The notes below the pieces were generated by a model that worked only from the letters and a program-made list of their open reading frames with translations, searched no databases and had not been told where the DNA came from. The position numbers and the translations under genes are program-made. A DNA stretch of 64,000 bases from Neocallimastix lanati (nom. inval.) (taxonomy: Eukaryota; Neocallimastigomycota; Neocallimastigomycetes; Neocallimastigales; Neocallimastigaceae): NCBI GenBank assembly GCA_016946835.1, contig JACVTC010000121.1, positions 113,501 to 177,500 on the forward strand, in the 5' to 3' direction. Positions 50,081 to 63,169 of this stretch are shown piece by piece; the first letter of the stretch is position 1, and every line of letters begins with the position of its first letter.

Positions 50081-50200
50081 CCTTAGTAGATCGCGCTATC
50101 AAATTTGTATCTGTAAAGAATGAAAGCTTTAGAGTTCCACTCTATTGTCATAGAAAGGGACAACAAAGAATCTCAAAAAAAAAAAAAAAAAAAAAAAAAT
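50081..50200 (+). mobile_element. Possible short retrosequence with poly-A tail
   Basis: Mixed-composition DNA (landmarks AGTAGATCGCGCTATC and GTTCCACTCTATTGTC) ends AAAGAATCTC followed by an A run to 50200. Its interior loosely resembles the 28.0-kb element (GTAAAGAAT followed by a GAG-containing stretch). No target duplication was found. This is a tentative call based on the tail and composition. Confidence 0.25.
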
Positions 50201-50480
50201 AATTTAGACACACATAATGAGTACCCATCTCCCATTATGACCATAACAGATATATCTGGTAAGTGTGATATACTGGCATACTAGTACAGCATTACCCCTC
50301 CACACGTCATTACACATCTGCCTGGGGCTGTATTCCCTAACATTCCTACATATATCTCTATTGACTATGGGCATCGGAATAGGAATCATTCACCCTTCCA
50401 GTGGTTATTGACGTGAGGACATAATATCATCAGTGCCTATGATTAAGATGTAGTGTAGTAACCAAGGATTCTACAGTGAC
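50201..50480. other. G/C-richer island of unknown nature just upstream of the copia remnant
   Basis: The composition is close to balanced (for example CTGCCTGGGGCTGTATTCCC), against almost pure A/T around it. The minus strand has a 61-codon open frame (50389-50204, MIPIPMPIVNRDICRNV) with no recognised family. Its position suggests a possible remnant 5' LTR or leader of the copia element. No second LTR copy was found in the window to prove this. Confidence 0.35.
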
Positions 50481-50768
50481 CTTTAGATTATATAAAGTTA
50501 ATTAAATATACTTAAAATTATCTTAATTATATTATTTCATTATATGTAAATTCTTTGTATTTGAAATACCTTATTTAATTCATTGTTAAAATAATTTCAC
50601 TACATTATTATCAAGCCTCAATTAGTATAGATAAGTTTAATTTTGTCAAACATTTTTTCTATTTATGTAATATTGCCTATTTCTAAATAATAAATATTAA
50701 TAAATAAACTATAAATTAATAATTAAACGTATTATTTTCTCTTAGATTAAGAGTTTCAAGTGTTAGAA

Positions 50769-53525
50769 ATGTCTACTGAATTTCAATTAAAACAAGAAAT
50801 CTGTCTTAACAAGACCAACTTTGATGAATCGTTTTTCTTATTTTAAAGTGCATTAATGGCTAAAAGGGTCTATGATTATGTTGATAAAAACTTAATCACA
50901 ACCTACGAATTTGAAGGAAGTGGAACATATGAAGGAAACCTGAATAGACATGAATTCAAATTTAAGAAAGCTTTTATATTAAAGCAAAATCAATAAAAAT
51001 ATAATAAGTGTGATCAAATTAATAAAGGAAGGACTAATCTGCAAAAATATTACACTAAGGAAGGATAATATTATGGCTAACTCTCAAGTATAACAACAGG
51101 AAACAAAAGAACAAACTCTTAGGCTCTTTCGGAATCAGATGGAAACAATATTATACTAATCAAAACGATGAACGATAGCAACATTGATCCTGTGGCAGAC
51201 AACTTTCCTATCTAACCAAGATGCTGAACTGGATGACCAAGAGTAGACTCTTATGGCATAGAAGATTGGGATATTTCTACCATGAAAATTTGGAAAAAAA
51301 AATATTAAACGTTACAAAATATCAAAGTTTCCCGAAAAACTTAGACTGTCAAGGTTTCCAAAATCAAGAGAAGATGATCATACAGGAACTACTCCAAAAA
51401 CCATAAGTATTCTGGAAACAATTCATTCAGATGCCATAAGACCGATCCAACCATCTTTCACAGGAAAAAAAAGATTCATTCTCACTTTCGTGGATGATTA
51501 CACAAGAAACAGTTGGGTTTTCTTACTAGAAAAAAATATCAGAAGTTCCAAGGTGTAATTATAAATATTTCTTTACTTATCTAAATAACCAATTTGATGA
51601 GACGATTAAAAAACTTTAGAATAGATCAAGGTCTAGAATATTGCAATAAAAAAGGTGGAAAAATTTTGTATATGAAATAGTATCAGGAAAACTTACTCAC
51701 TCTCCCATACATTCCAGAAAATAATGGCAAGTCGGAACGTTTTAAATTAAACTCTAATTAACTACACCAAAAAAAACTCTCTTATATTGGAACAAGATGG
51801 ATATCAGATTCTGGGATTTTCGCAGTAAAATATGTTAAACTTATTATACAGCAAGGCTTCCCATAAAGGTATACAAAACGAAATTCCAGAAAAAGTCTTA
51901 TAATGCAATAATTCACCAAGCCTTAAATATTTATTAATTAAAGTATTCGGATGAAGAGCATACTATAAAGACTTTTCAAACGATAAAACAGAATTAAAAC
52001 ATAATGCTCTAAAAGGTGGTTTTCTTGGTTTTAGTTTAGAGTTATACTGTTATATTGTAATATACTATAAATATTTAGTATACACTTAGTTAGAGATGTT
52101 GTTAATGACGAAATCCACTCCAGGTAAGTTAATTCTCACTAATTTGAATAACAGAAATATATATAATAGAAATTTTACCCAAATATTTCAATCTAGATAA
52201 TTATTCAATCCAGATATTAAATGAAAATACAACAAGTAGCACTAACTCAGTCAATAATCAACAAAAGGATACTAATTCAAATTGAAGAGACAAAAAGTAA
52301 TACTAACTTAGTAAATAACTAACAAAATAATGATTATCAAATTAAAAATATTAAACTTAATTCAAGTTATTGGAAACAACTCCAACATGGAAGACATTAT
52401 ATCCATCGAAAACCAAACATCAATAACTGAAAGTCAGGATTTCGAACTAAATTTCAAATCATTCCACAGAAAACATAATTGATAAAGCCAATACTAACAA
52501 TAAAACAAAAAAAAAAATACATTCGATGAATTTAGAGACAACTATTAATGAATCTTACTACTCAACTCCGAATTTTGAAGCTATAAATGATGATAGTAAA
52601 GAAACATCCAACAGTGATTTCAACTAAATACCGAAATAAATTATGACAATACTTCCAACAACGCCATAAGTAATTTAACTACAAACTTTGAAACAATCTC
52701 TATGCCAAATGATAACGAATCAATATCATCAGGTAACAACAAAATAGAAAATGCAATACTTATTCAATTAAACTTGTCATCTACATCAAATAATCATATC
52801 AATAATAAAAAAAAAAAAAAATTTAAAAACTTAGATATAATAATTAAAAAACTTTAAAGTTCAGTATAATGGAATATCTTCACCACGAAAAAGATCAGGA
52901 AGTCCTTTTTACTAAACGAAGATCACAAAAGATTCAATTCATGCTTAAATAATATAGAAAATGATAACAAAATAATTACTAATATTCCATTAAATTATTA
53001 ACAAGCAATCTCATGTAAGGATAAGAATCATTTGGATTGAAGCTATGAATATAGAATTACAAAATTTATATGACAATAAAATTATGGTTTTCAAAAAGAA
53101 AATTCAAAAAAGGAGTAAATGCAACTACAATAGAGTGGGTTTATGCTTTAAAAAGAGACGGCAACGGAAAACATAATTAAATATAAAGGAAGAATCGAAG
53201 TCAGAGGTTTCTATCAATCTAAAGGTATTGACTATGATTTGACTTATTCATCTACTCTTAGTATTGATAGTCTAATATTAATTATTACTGTCGATTGCAT
53301 CTAAATTTTAATTGAATGGATATGCAACTCGACATTAAAGCTGTTTATCTTAATGCACCACTTGATAAGCAACTATATATTACTATCCGTCCCAGTGATA
53401 AAAAAATTTTGACAAGGATATTAATTACTTAAAAAGAAAGTTTTATATGGCCTTAAACAGTCAGAGCCGTCAATGATGTACACATTTTTTTTACTAATTT
53501 CCTTAAAAACAATTGGTTTTAATCA
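50769..53525 (+). mobile_element. Ty1/copia retrotransposon remnant, heavily mutated
   Basis: Plus-strand pieces appear in canonical copia order. A gag-like start lies at 50769 (MSTEFQLKQEICLNK, then SALMAKRVYDYV after a stop). The GAG-pre-integrase motif LLWHRRLGYFYHENL lies near 51250-51295. The integrase core (IHSDAIRPIQPSFTGKKRF, then FVDDYTRNSWVFLL) lies near 51421-51530, with PENNGKSER near 51715. An Asn/Ser/Thr-rich stretch spans 52240-52800. Reverse transcriptase pieces (EWVYALKRDGN; MQLDIKAVYLNAPLDKQLYI; VLYGLKQS) lie near 53130-53465. Dozens of stops and frameshifts break it. RNase H and both LTRs are not recognisable. Confidence 0.85.
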
Positions 53526-54584
53526 ACATATATATATATATAGATTGAGAAAGAAAAAATAAAAAGAGAAAAAAAAAAAAAAAAAAAAAAAGGAAATTTT
53601 GGAAATAATTATCATTAATATAAATGAAAGTAGAAAAAAAAATATGTAGTACCTAACATTTTTATTTTTATTACATTTTTATTTATACTCATAATAGTTA
53701 AAATTTACTAAACTAATATTTTAAATTTTTACTCAGTTAAATAGAAATCATTATATACTTAAATAATAATACTTTAAAAGTATTTAAATTATAATATTAA
53801 TGTAAATAAATAAATAAATAAATAGCTATAATAATATTATGAAATATGATACTATATAGTATTTAATATTTTTTATTAGTAAAATTAATTAATCAATCAA
53901 ATAATAAATAAATATAAAATGAATTAATTAGTTAAACCTTTTAATAATAAAAGATATATAATAGAATTAAAAATAACTAAAAATATAAAAATAAAAATAA
54001 AATAAAATACAATTTAATTATGTATATGTGTAACTAAAAGATTTTTTTTTCTTATTTATTTTATTATTATTAAATAATATTATTTTATTGTATAATATTT
54101 TTTACTGCTATTAATAATAATAAAAATATATTAAAATAACATATAATATTATAAAATATTTTAATATATTATAAAGGGATGGCGAAGTAGAGATTATTTT
54201 AAAAATATTTTTTTTATTTTGGTAACAAAAAAAAAAATGATTGTTAAAATATATTAATAAGGAATATAATAACAATAAAAATATATATATATATATATAT
54301 GTATGTATTCTGTTTGAATATTTGATACCTCAATCACCGAAGAAATATAGAATTTGAAATCAAAATCAAATTATTGAAAAATATATACAGAAAAAAAAAA
54401 AATAAAAAAAATATATATATAAATTAAGTAAAATAAAACTTTAAAAGGGAGGGCTTCATTTTTTTTTTTTTTTTTTATGGTAATATATGACAATAAATAT
54501 ATTTGTTTTTAATTTTTCAATAATATTTATAATAAAGGTAATAAGGACTTTCCAAGTTGCAAAAAATGAAAAAAATGAAAAAAA

Positions 54585-54629
<45 letters not shown>

Positions 54630-54810
54630 AAAATTTCTTGATTATTTTATCTTTATACGAATATATATAAATTAAAAAAAAAAAAAAAATGTAATTTCGA
54701 TATGTCATATCAGTGAATTTTATTTTTATTTTTATTTTTATTTATATTTTATAACAACAACAACAACAATAATAATAATAATAATAATAGTAATAATAAT
54801 AATAATAATA

Positions 54811-54849
<39 letters not shown>

Positions 54850-54867
54850 GTAATAATAATAATAATA

Positions 54868-54912
<45 letters not shown>

Positions 54913-54936
54913 GTAATAATAATAATAATAATAATA

Positions 54937-54983
<47 letters not shown>

Positions 54984-55127
54984 TACTAATGATTAATATA
55001 TAAAGTGATAAAAATTAATATTTTTATAATCTAATATGCCTTTATTATTTAAATTAAATATTAATGATATTAGTACCTTGTTCATATATAATAAAATCAA
55101 TATATTTCATTATAGATTTTAAAATTT

Positions 55128-55173
<46 letters not shown>

Positions 55174-56529
55174 TATTATTTAATATATCAAAAAAATAAA
55201 TAATAATAATAATAATAAAAAAAAAAAAAAAAAAACTCTTTTATTTGATAGAATCTTTAATTTCTATAATTTCTAGTATTAAAATAATAAGAAAAGAATG
55301 AATACTATTTATTATATTTCTATTATTAATACTAATAATAATTTTATTATCTATAATTATGATAGATGATATGAAATTCATAATTCTATATTATTCAACT
55401 ATTTAATAATAATTTTTATATAAAATTTGATATAAAATACAATAATAATAATTATTAATATTTATAACTTTAATTTTTAATAAATTATATATAAATTAAG
55501 ATACAACAATAAAACAATAGTAATTACTATTATTATTAAACTTTTTTTTTTTTTTATGGATGTAACTTCGCTTTTTCATTTGTCATTCAAAGATTCTCGA
55601 TAAAAGAAGGTTAAAGCCATATTTATAAATGTTATTTTTTTATTTATACTTTGAGGCTTGAACACAATGACTTATAATTATATATTCTTAAGCCATAAAT
55701 CAACTTTGATTTACAAAAATTTTAATACATTAATAATAAAATTGTATTAATTACGCCACCTATTTTTAATAGTCTTTTCAATTTTTAAAATTTTTAATAG
55801 TTTTTTTACACGCAATTAATTTTAACTCATTAAATTAATTTAAAAAATTATTAAATTAAGTTTAAGGATTAATAATTAATAATACTAAAATAAAACAAGA
55901 AGAATAATATTACAATCAAAAAAAAAAAAAAAATTTTAATATACAGGCTATAAAATAATAATAATAATAATAAAAAAAAAAATTTTTTTTTTCTTTATTC
56001 TTTTTATATAAAAAAATAAGAAAAGTAGATCTTGGAATTTATATTTTTAGATAAAGGTAATTATTTTATTAAAAGGAAATAGAAAGGACAAAAAAATTAT
56101 ATATGGAAATAATATCAAAATTATTATTATAATAATTTTTTATTGTAAATAAAATAAAAATAATATTTTTTTTTTAAATAAATTTCCCGAAAATTTTAAG
56201 AAAATTTTAATAAAAAATTTACATTTTATAAAAAATGAAAATAGTAATATGAATATTAAAGTATAATATAATGAAATTAAAAAAAAAAAAGAAAAATAGT
56301 TTGATATATATTTTTTGATAAACATATGATAATAGTAAAAAATTTATAATAATATTGTAATTCTATATTCATTATTATTTGCATTAGTTAATTTGTCCAT
56401 TTTATAAATATATATATTTTTTATTTATATTAAATATATATTAAATCAAATTTATCAATGAAAGACTATTTGTAAATATGAAATACTCAAAAAAAAGTTA
56501 ACTAATTATTTTTTATTTACTATTATATA

Positions 56530-56573
<44 letters not shown>

Positions 56574-56746
56574 AAAATAATAATTTACATATGAAAAGGA
56601 TCACATATTAAAATTTCAACATCTTTAATAAAAAGCAATTTATTATTATTTTTTAATAAATTTTACAATAAATACATTAATAAACAATAATAAATAAATA
56701 AAAACTAATAAATCAATAATAATAATATTAAAAGAAAATAAGCAAA
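53526..56746. other. AT-rich intergenic stretch
   Basis: It contains a 43-bp A run (54585-54627), an interrupted AAT array (54755-54983), a 37-bp T run (55131-55167) and TA dinucleotide runs. No gene was recognised. The last ~150 bp hold the A-rich 5' flank of the secreted-protein gene. Confidence 0.6.
54755..54983. repeat. AAT array with periodic AGT interruptions
   Basis: AAC units grade into more than 60 AAT units. AGT replaces AAT at irregular multiples of three (for example near 54788, 54812, 54848 and 54869). This Asn-with-Ser pattern resembles coding Asn tracts of this genome, but no start codon or flanking exon was seen. Confidence 0.92.
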
Positions 56747-58181
56747 ATGAAGATGATAAGCGGTTTGATACTTCTTAGCATTTTATTTATTCAAGTTTTC
56801 GGTCAACAACGTGCTTCTAGTTGCTATAAACCAGAATCTTATTCAAGATACGCCGATAAGGGTGCTATTTCTATTTTACCAGAAAGTAATATGATTTGTT
56901 CACCAAATGGTTTAATTATGGATTTATGTGAAGAAATGGAAATTAAGTTAATTGAATTACGTTCATATCCACGTATCAAATACAATAGTACTGTTTCTAT
57001 TACTTTCTACAATGAAGATGAAAGCGAATTTGTTTCTTATGATGCTGTTACTACTAGCAATGTTAAGGGTCCATCTCAAGTAATACTAATATAAAAATAA
57101 ATAAATATATAATTGCATTTTATTTTATTTATTTTATTTTATTTTATTTTATTTTGTTTTATTCAATCTGTACTTTATATTCATATTCTACTATTTATTT
57201 TATTTTATTTTATCTTTTTTTTTTTTTTTTTTTTTTTTTTGAAATATATCATTAGTTTTTCCATGTGCCAGTTAAGAACTTAATGTCAAAAGTTAAAAAG
57301 ATTAATATTGTATTACCAGATGAATTCTGTGGAAGAACAATTGAAAATGATAAAGAAGAAACTTTATTTTTCGCATTCATTGGTCGTTTAACTCAATGTA
57401 AATATAAATATACAAATATATTTATATATATTTGTTTTATAATAATACTAATTAAAATATTAATACTAATAATAATTAATAATAATTTTCAATATATATA
57501 TATATTTTATATTCAATTCTATTTTATTCTATCTATTAGATGATAACATTGATTACATTCCAAGAATTGAAACTGATAAAGAATTTGCTGCAGATGAAAT
57601 TGTTAGTAAATAATATTTATTATTTAAAAAAAAAAAAAATAAAAATAAAAATAAAAATAAAATTAAAAATTAAAAATTAAATAATGATTATTAGTATCAA
57701 AAGTCATTTAATAATAATAATAATAATAATTATAATTATAATAATAAATATGCAAATTAATTATTATTTATATATATATATATAGGATAAGGCTTGTAAT
57801 GATGAAGTAGATTCTCTTCCTTTAAATTTCCTTTCTCCAGCTGAAATTAGAAATTCTCTTTATATTGATATTCAAAATATTCATAAGCGTAAAGAAGATT
57901 ATATGACTAAGATGGGAATGGGTATTAAGTTGTTCTTAAAGCAAAAGGATCAAAATGATATTGATAATGAATGTCGTGGCTATTTATACACTATGGCCTT
58001 CAATAAATGTGATATTGCTCGTAGTAAATATGCTGATTATGACAATAGATTTGATTTTGAATTCAAACCATTACCAAATTATATAACTGATCTTATTAGA
58101 AAATTAGAACCAGAAACTTTACCAAAAACTTTAACTCAATGTGTAAGAGATTTAGAGATCACTAATTCTTCTGAAGATTAA
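56747..58181 (+). CDS. Secreted protein of unknown function, four exons
   Basis: Exons 56747-57079, 57256-57397, 57540-57601 and 57786-58181 join in frame to 310 residues. Introns of 176, 142 and 184 bp have GTAATA, GTAAAT and GTTAGT donors and TAG acceptors. Residues 1-20 (MKMISGLILLSILFIQVFGQ) are a clear signal peptide. The N-terminal half looks beta-rich (IKYNSTVSITFYNEDESEF; FHVPVKNLMSKVKKINIVLP) with several Cys, suggesting a disulphide-bonded beta-sandwich of carbohydrate-binding type. The C-terminal half is charged and probably helical (MTKMGMGIKLFLKQKDQ; ITDLIRKLEPETLPK), with four Cys. There is no membrane anchor or dockerin. I do not recognise the family. Codon use is more G/C-rich than in the Asn-rich neighbours, which hints at good expression. 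Confidence 0.85.
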
Positions 58182-58556
58182 ATATAAAATTTACCTTTTT
58201 TATATTTGTTTTTACTTTTTTTTTTTTTTTAAAAAAAAATATAATTTTGAATATAAATTATATATTCATATTTTTTTATACAAAAACAAAAACAAAAACA
58301 AACAAACTAACAAAAAAAAAAAAAGGAAAATGAAGTTAAACTAAACCAAAAAAGAAAAAAAATATTCAAATAAATTAATGTAAAAAAAAAATACCAAATA
58401 TTAAAATAAAGAATAAATAAAATTAAATAAAAATAAAATAATAATAAAAAAAATCTAAATAAATAGATAATAATATTTTTTAAAATGTTTGATTGCAAGG
58501 AAAATTATTATATAAATTTTATTATTAATAATGACATATATATATGAAAAATCAAA

Positions 58557-58607
<51 letters not shown>

Positions 58608-58784
58608 ACTACTATTAATTATTATTAAAATTAAGATTACTGATTTAATTAAGAAAATTTCAGATTTAAAATTCATCTATATAAAATAAATATTTTATTC
58701 AAAGAATTTTAATTCTTTTAATATATCATTCTAAAGAATGATGACTGTAATATTATTCTAAATTAAAATTTTTAGTTATATATA
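58182..58784. other. AT-rich spacer with ATT microsatellite (58557-58605)
   Basis: 3' flank of the secreted-protein gene; A-rich and ATT repeats. Nothing else was seen. Confidence 0.6.
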
Positions 58785-59585
58785 CCCCAATTTTTGTAAT
58801 AAACAATGGATAAGTCATTGGTTAATTGATTGTCCCTTTTTCAATCATACTCGTAGTAAAGTTAATGATAAAATTTTATTTTTATATAATGCTTTTTACC
58901 GTGGCAACCTAACAAATGATATTGTTAATAGTAATAATGATAATAGTAATAGTAATAATAGTAATAGTTATAATAGTAATAATAATATTAGTAATAGTAT
59001 TTTTAGTAATGTTAGTAATAGTATTGAAAATAATGTGTATATTGATTCTAGTGTGTGTGAAAAAGTGTTTAATTTCCTTCTTGGAGGTCGAAGTATTAAT
59101 AACAGTACAAGGGAATGGAAGGATCTATTTAAGTGCCAGATGAAATCAGGTGCTTATTCTGATACTCCGTTCTTAGTGGTTACTGCGGCACTTCTCCAAT
59201 CGATTATACCTATTGCTATTGGCCAGCAATGGTCTTTGTTCAATAGGTTCAAATCGAATCGTACTACTACTACCAAGAGCGTCAATGCTGAAGAAACAGT
59301 AAGACAGGCCAGCAGGGCTAGCGCAACCAATGAAGATCATAATTTTGTATCTTAAAATTATGATTAACATTGCGAAGTCAAAGTTAATTATTATACTTCA
59401 GTATAATAATGCCCTTGTGAAGTCTTACAAATATTAATTAAATGAAACTAGAATATATTATACCATTATTTTTTTTATTTTGTGTTTTATTTTTTGTTTA
59501 TTTTTTTATCTTTTTTTTTTTTATTATTTTATTACATGTATTTTATCAAATATTTAATTAATAAAGATGAAACAAGTTTGCTGCC

Positions 59586-59618
<33 letters not shown>

Positions 59619-59627
59619 CCAATTTTT
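58785..59627 (+). mobile_element. LINE copy E, young 5'-truncated insertion
   Basis: The element (58796-59616) is flanked by a perfect 11-bp duplication, CCCCAATTTTT, at 58785-58795 and 59617-59627. It carries an uninterrupted frame from the truncation point to the stop at 59355. This frame encodes the C-terminus of ORF2: HWLIDCPFF of the zinc-knuckle region, an Asn/Ser-rich spacer, NFLLGGRS, DTPFLVVTAALL and IPIAIGQQW. A 3' UTR ends GCTGCCGTT with about 28 A residues (59589-59616). The tail and UTR match copy D; the spacer matches copy A (AACCTAACAAATGATATTGT in both). The intact frame, long tail and perfect duplication point to a recent event. Confidence 0.93.
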
Positions 59628-60234
59628 ATATATTCTTGTATTATTATTCTTATTATTTTAATTCATATGTAAATATAATTATATATAATGGTAATAATAT
59701 AAATAAATAAATAAAAATTAAATATATTATTGGAATATTTAGAATAATAGAAATTCAATCTAATTCAATATAATAATAATAAATCATATATAAATATTAG
59801 TTAATATAAATATATATATATATATTTATAATTTTTTTTAAAAAAAAATAAATTAAAATTTTTTTAAAGATATATTTAATTTTTTTCTAATTTCTTTTTT
59901 TTTTTACCTTTTTTAAAATTACTTTAATTATATATATATATTTTCTTTTTTTTCTTTAAAAAACAAAAAAATAAAAATAAAATAAAATAAAAAAATATAA
60001 ACAATTTATATAAATATTTATTAAACATTATAAATTCATAGATATTTATTAAAAAAAAATATTAGATTACTAAAAGAAAATAAATAAAATAATAATAATA
60101 AATAAAATAAAATAAAATAAAATAAAATAAAATAAGATAAAATAAAATAAAATAAAATAAAAATAAAATAAAAATAAAATAAAATATTAAAATTAATAAA
60201 ATAAATAATAAATATTAAATTATTAAAATACATA
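59628..60234. other. AT-rich spacer; 5' flank of the ankyrin gene
   Basis: An AAAAT pentanucleotide run (60103-60187) lies about 50 bp before the ankyrin start codon. Nothing else was seen. Confidence 0.6.
60103..60187. repeat. AAAAT pentanucleotide repeat in the ankyrin-gene leader
   Basis: About 16 units with one G substitution (AAGAT) and two expanded units. Confidence 0.9.
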
Positions 60235-61659
60235 ATGATTAGTAGCAATGCAAATTTGTCTTCATCTTCAGTTAGTAATGAATTATTATTTTTAATTAAA
60301 ACAAATAATATTGAAGCTATAAAAGAATTTATTAATGGTCATGTGGTCAAAATTGATGAAGTAGATAGTGATGAAAATCCTTTAATTTTTGCTATTAGAA
60401 GTGGAATTTCAGATTCTATTATTAAATTATTAATAACTCATACAAAAGAAATTAATTTTGAAACAAGTAATGGAGAAACTCCATTAACCGTCGCTTTAGA
60501 ATTTAAAAGAATAGAAGTTGCAGAAACACTCATTAGTAATGGATTTAATATTAATTATCTTAATAAAAATGAAGAAAATGCCTTAATTTATCTAATAAAA
60601 AATAATAAAATATCAAAAATTAGCTTATCTTTCTTATTAAATAATAATATTGATATTAATGTTAAGGATATACAAACTAAAAATGCATTAATGTATTCAG
60701 TAGAATCTCAAAAACCCAACCTAGTAAAAGATATTTTAGATTATTATATCATGGATAATAAATTTATTATTAATTTATTGATGATGAAGCAACAAAATAT
60801 TAAAGTTAGTAATGACTATCTATCAGAATTAATTAATAAAGAATTAAAGAGAATTAACATTAATGAACAGGATGATGATGGTAATTCCGCTTTATTAATA
60901 GCATGTGGTCAACCTAACGAACAAATTGTTAGACTTTTACTTAAATTTGGTGCTGATGTAGATACTCGTGATAATGATGGTGATACCCCATTACTTCAAG
61001 CATGTAGAGACGGTAATTTAGAACGAGTTCAATGTTTAATTGAATATGGTGCTGATATTAATGCTACCGATACTTTTTCTAGTACTCCATTAATAGTTGC
61101 TTGTGAATATGGTCAATATGAAATTGTTAAATTTTTGTTAGAAAATGGGGCTGATATTAATTCAGTGGATGCTAACGGAGATAAACCTATTCATGTTGCT
61201 TGTCTTGTTGGAGATAGAAAGATTATTGAGTTACTTATGGAACATGGTGCCGATATTAATGGTAAGAATACTTATGGTAGTACCCTTCTTATGACTTCGG
61301 TGAATAATGAGAATGTTGAGATGGTAAAACTTTTATTAGAATTGAATATTAATAATATAAATGAAAAAAATGGTGAAGGTAAAACTGCCTTATTCTTTGC
61401 CACTGAAAATAAAAATTATGAAATTGTTAAACTTTTATTGGAACATGGTGCCGATGTTAATATACCAAATAATCATAAAAGTACACCCTTAACATTAGCA
61501 AGTGAAGATGGGGAAAAAAATATTGTTAAAATTTTATTAAAATATGGTGCTGATGTTAACGCAAGAGATAATGATGGAGATTCTTCTTTAAAATTAGCAA
61601 AAGAAGGTCATTTTAAAGAAATTGAAGAGCTACTATTAGAATATGGGGCGAAGTTATAG
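60235..61659 (+). CDS. Ankyrin-repeat protein
   Basis: Single exon, 474 residues, ankyrin repeats almost throughout. The first five repeats (about 15-180) are degenerate. A non-repeat segment rich in Ile, Asn and Met (about 170-210) follows. Eight clean 33-residue repeats run from about 212 to the C-terminus, for example GDTPLLQACRDGNLERVQCL, STPLIVACEYGQYEIVKFLL and GKTALFFATENKNYEIVKLL, most closing GAD(I/V)N. There is no signal peptide, membrane span or extra domain. It is likely a cytosolic protein-binding scaffold. Such ankyrin-only genes are multiplied in gut fungi and many other protists and fungi; no specific orthologue can be named. Confidence 0.93.
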   Translation: MISSNANLSSSSVSNELLFLIKTNNIEAIKEFINGHVVKIDEVDSDENPLIFAIRSGISDSIIKLLITHTKEINFETSNGETPLTVALEFKRIEVAETLISNGFNINYLNKNEENALIYLIKNNKISKISLSFLLNNNIDINVKDIQTKNALMYSVESQKPNLVKDILDYYIMDNKFIINLLMMKQQNIKVSNDYLSELINKELKRININEQDDDGNSALLIACGQPNEQIVRLLLKFGADVDTRDNDGDTPLLQACRDGNLERVQCLIEYGADINATDTFSSTPLIVACEYGQYEIVKFLLENGADINSVDANGDKPIHVACLVGDRKIIELLMEHGADINGKNTYGSTLLMTSVNNENVEMVKLLLELNINNINEKNGEGKTALFFATENKNYEIVKLLLEHGADVNIPNNHKSTPLTLASEDGEKNIVKILLKYGADVNARDNDGDSSLKLAKEGHFKEIEELLLEYGAKL

Positions 61660-61797
61660 CTCAATAAAAGAAAATTGATTATTACTTTTATTTTATTATA
61701 TTTATATATTTTTTATTTCATTGAAAGTAATAATCTTTTTAATGATAAAATAAGACAATTGGTAAAACAATTTTAGATTATATATATATATATATAT

Positions 61798-61828
<31 letters not shown>

Positions 61829-62427
61829 CTTTTTTTTTTTTTGTTTATCTTTTATTATCTATCATTTTGAATAAACGATAAACATGAACAATCAAATATA
61901 TTAAGGTAAAACAAACTTAAAAAATATAAAATAATGAATTAAATTGAAACTTAAAGAAAGAAGTTTTAATCATATATTTTTATTATAATTTCCATACTTT
62001 ATTTTTTTTTCCCTTATTTATTATTAAATAAATGATATAAATAATTAAAAATTGAATTTTTTTTTTTTTTTTTATAATTTCTTAATAATTTTTATATAAG
62101 AAATTATATACATATATATATATATTTATTTTATTTTATTTTATTTTTTTATTTTTATTTTTATTTTTATTATTATTTTTTTTTAATAAAAACAATAAAT
62201 TCTATATTATAAAAATAATTAAAGTAAATTTATTAAAATAAATATATAAAATTCAAATATAGTAAATAATATACTATCAGAATTTTTAAAAATTAATATT
62301 TAAATTAAATTCTTATTTGATAAGGAAATTTTAAAAACTGTATATATTACTCTTCTACATAATAAAATAAAATATTATGTGGTAATAATAAAATTAAAAA
62401 TATTAATAATATATAATAATAATTATA

Positions 62428-62466
<39 letters not shown>

Positions 62467-63169
62467 TATATATATATATATATATTATTTCATATTTTGT
62501 TTAATAAAATGACAAAAAGCATATATAAATAATAAGTTTAAATTCTGTACAACACTAGTACAAAAAGTTGATTCTAATATTAATAATTAATAATAAAATT
62601 TATATATTTATTATTTATAAATAACTCTAATTAATTATAAATTTTAAATAAAAATAATATATAAAATTTTTTTGGTAATTTACTGTAATTCAGATTAGAA
62701 AAAATTTATTAATAAAAATTTTTTATAAAAGTATTTAATATATATTTTTTAATATTTAATATTTTAAAAAGTTTTATTTCTGAGAAGCAAAATTAAATTT
62801 CAATTAATAAATGTATAATGTGAAATCTTTTTCTGATATAAGCTATTCAAGATTAAAATTTAAAAGTAGCATATTTGGATATTGGTTTTTTTAATTTATT
62901 TTGCATTTATTTTTATAATATAGGTAGAATAGGTTTATTTTAATTGAGTTTTATATATATATATGTTTTAAATAAAATAAAATAAAATAAAATAATATTT
63001 ATTAATAATTGTATTATTAAAATTTATAAATATATATATATATATTTTTCTTAAATTTGAACAATTTAGATTTATTATAAAATTATAAATTTATTTTTAT
63101 TTTTATTTTATTTTTTATTTTTTGTTTTATTATTTTTTTTTTTTAAAAAAAAAATATAATATATAAATA
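61660..63169. other. AT-rich spacer between the ankyrin and kinase genes
   Basis: TA dinucleotide runs (61770-61830, 62105-62125), T runs (62056-62073, 62427-62460) and A/T-rich DNA. The kinase promoter should be in the last ~200 bp. Confidence 0.6.
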
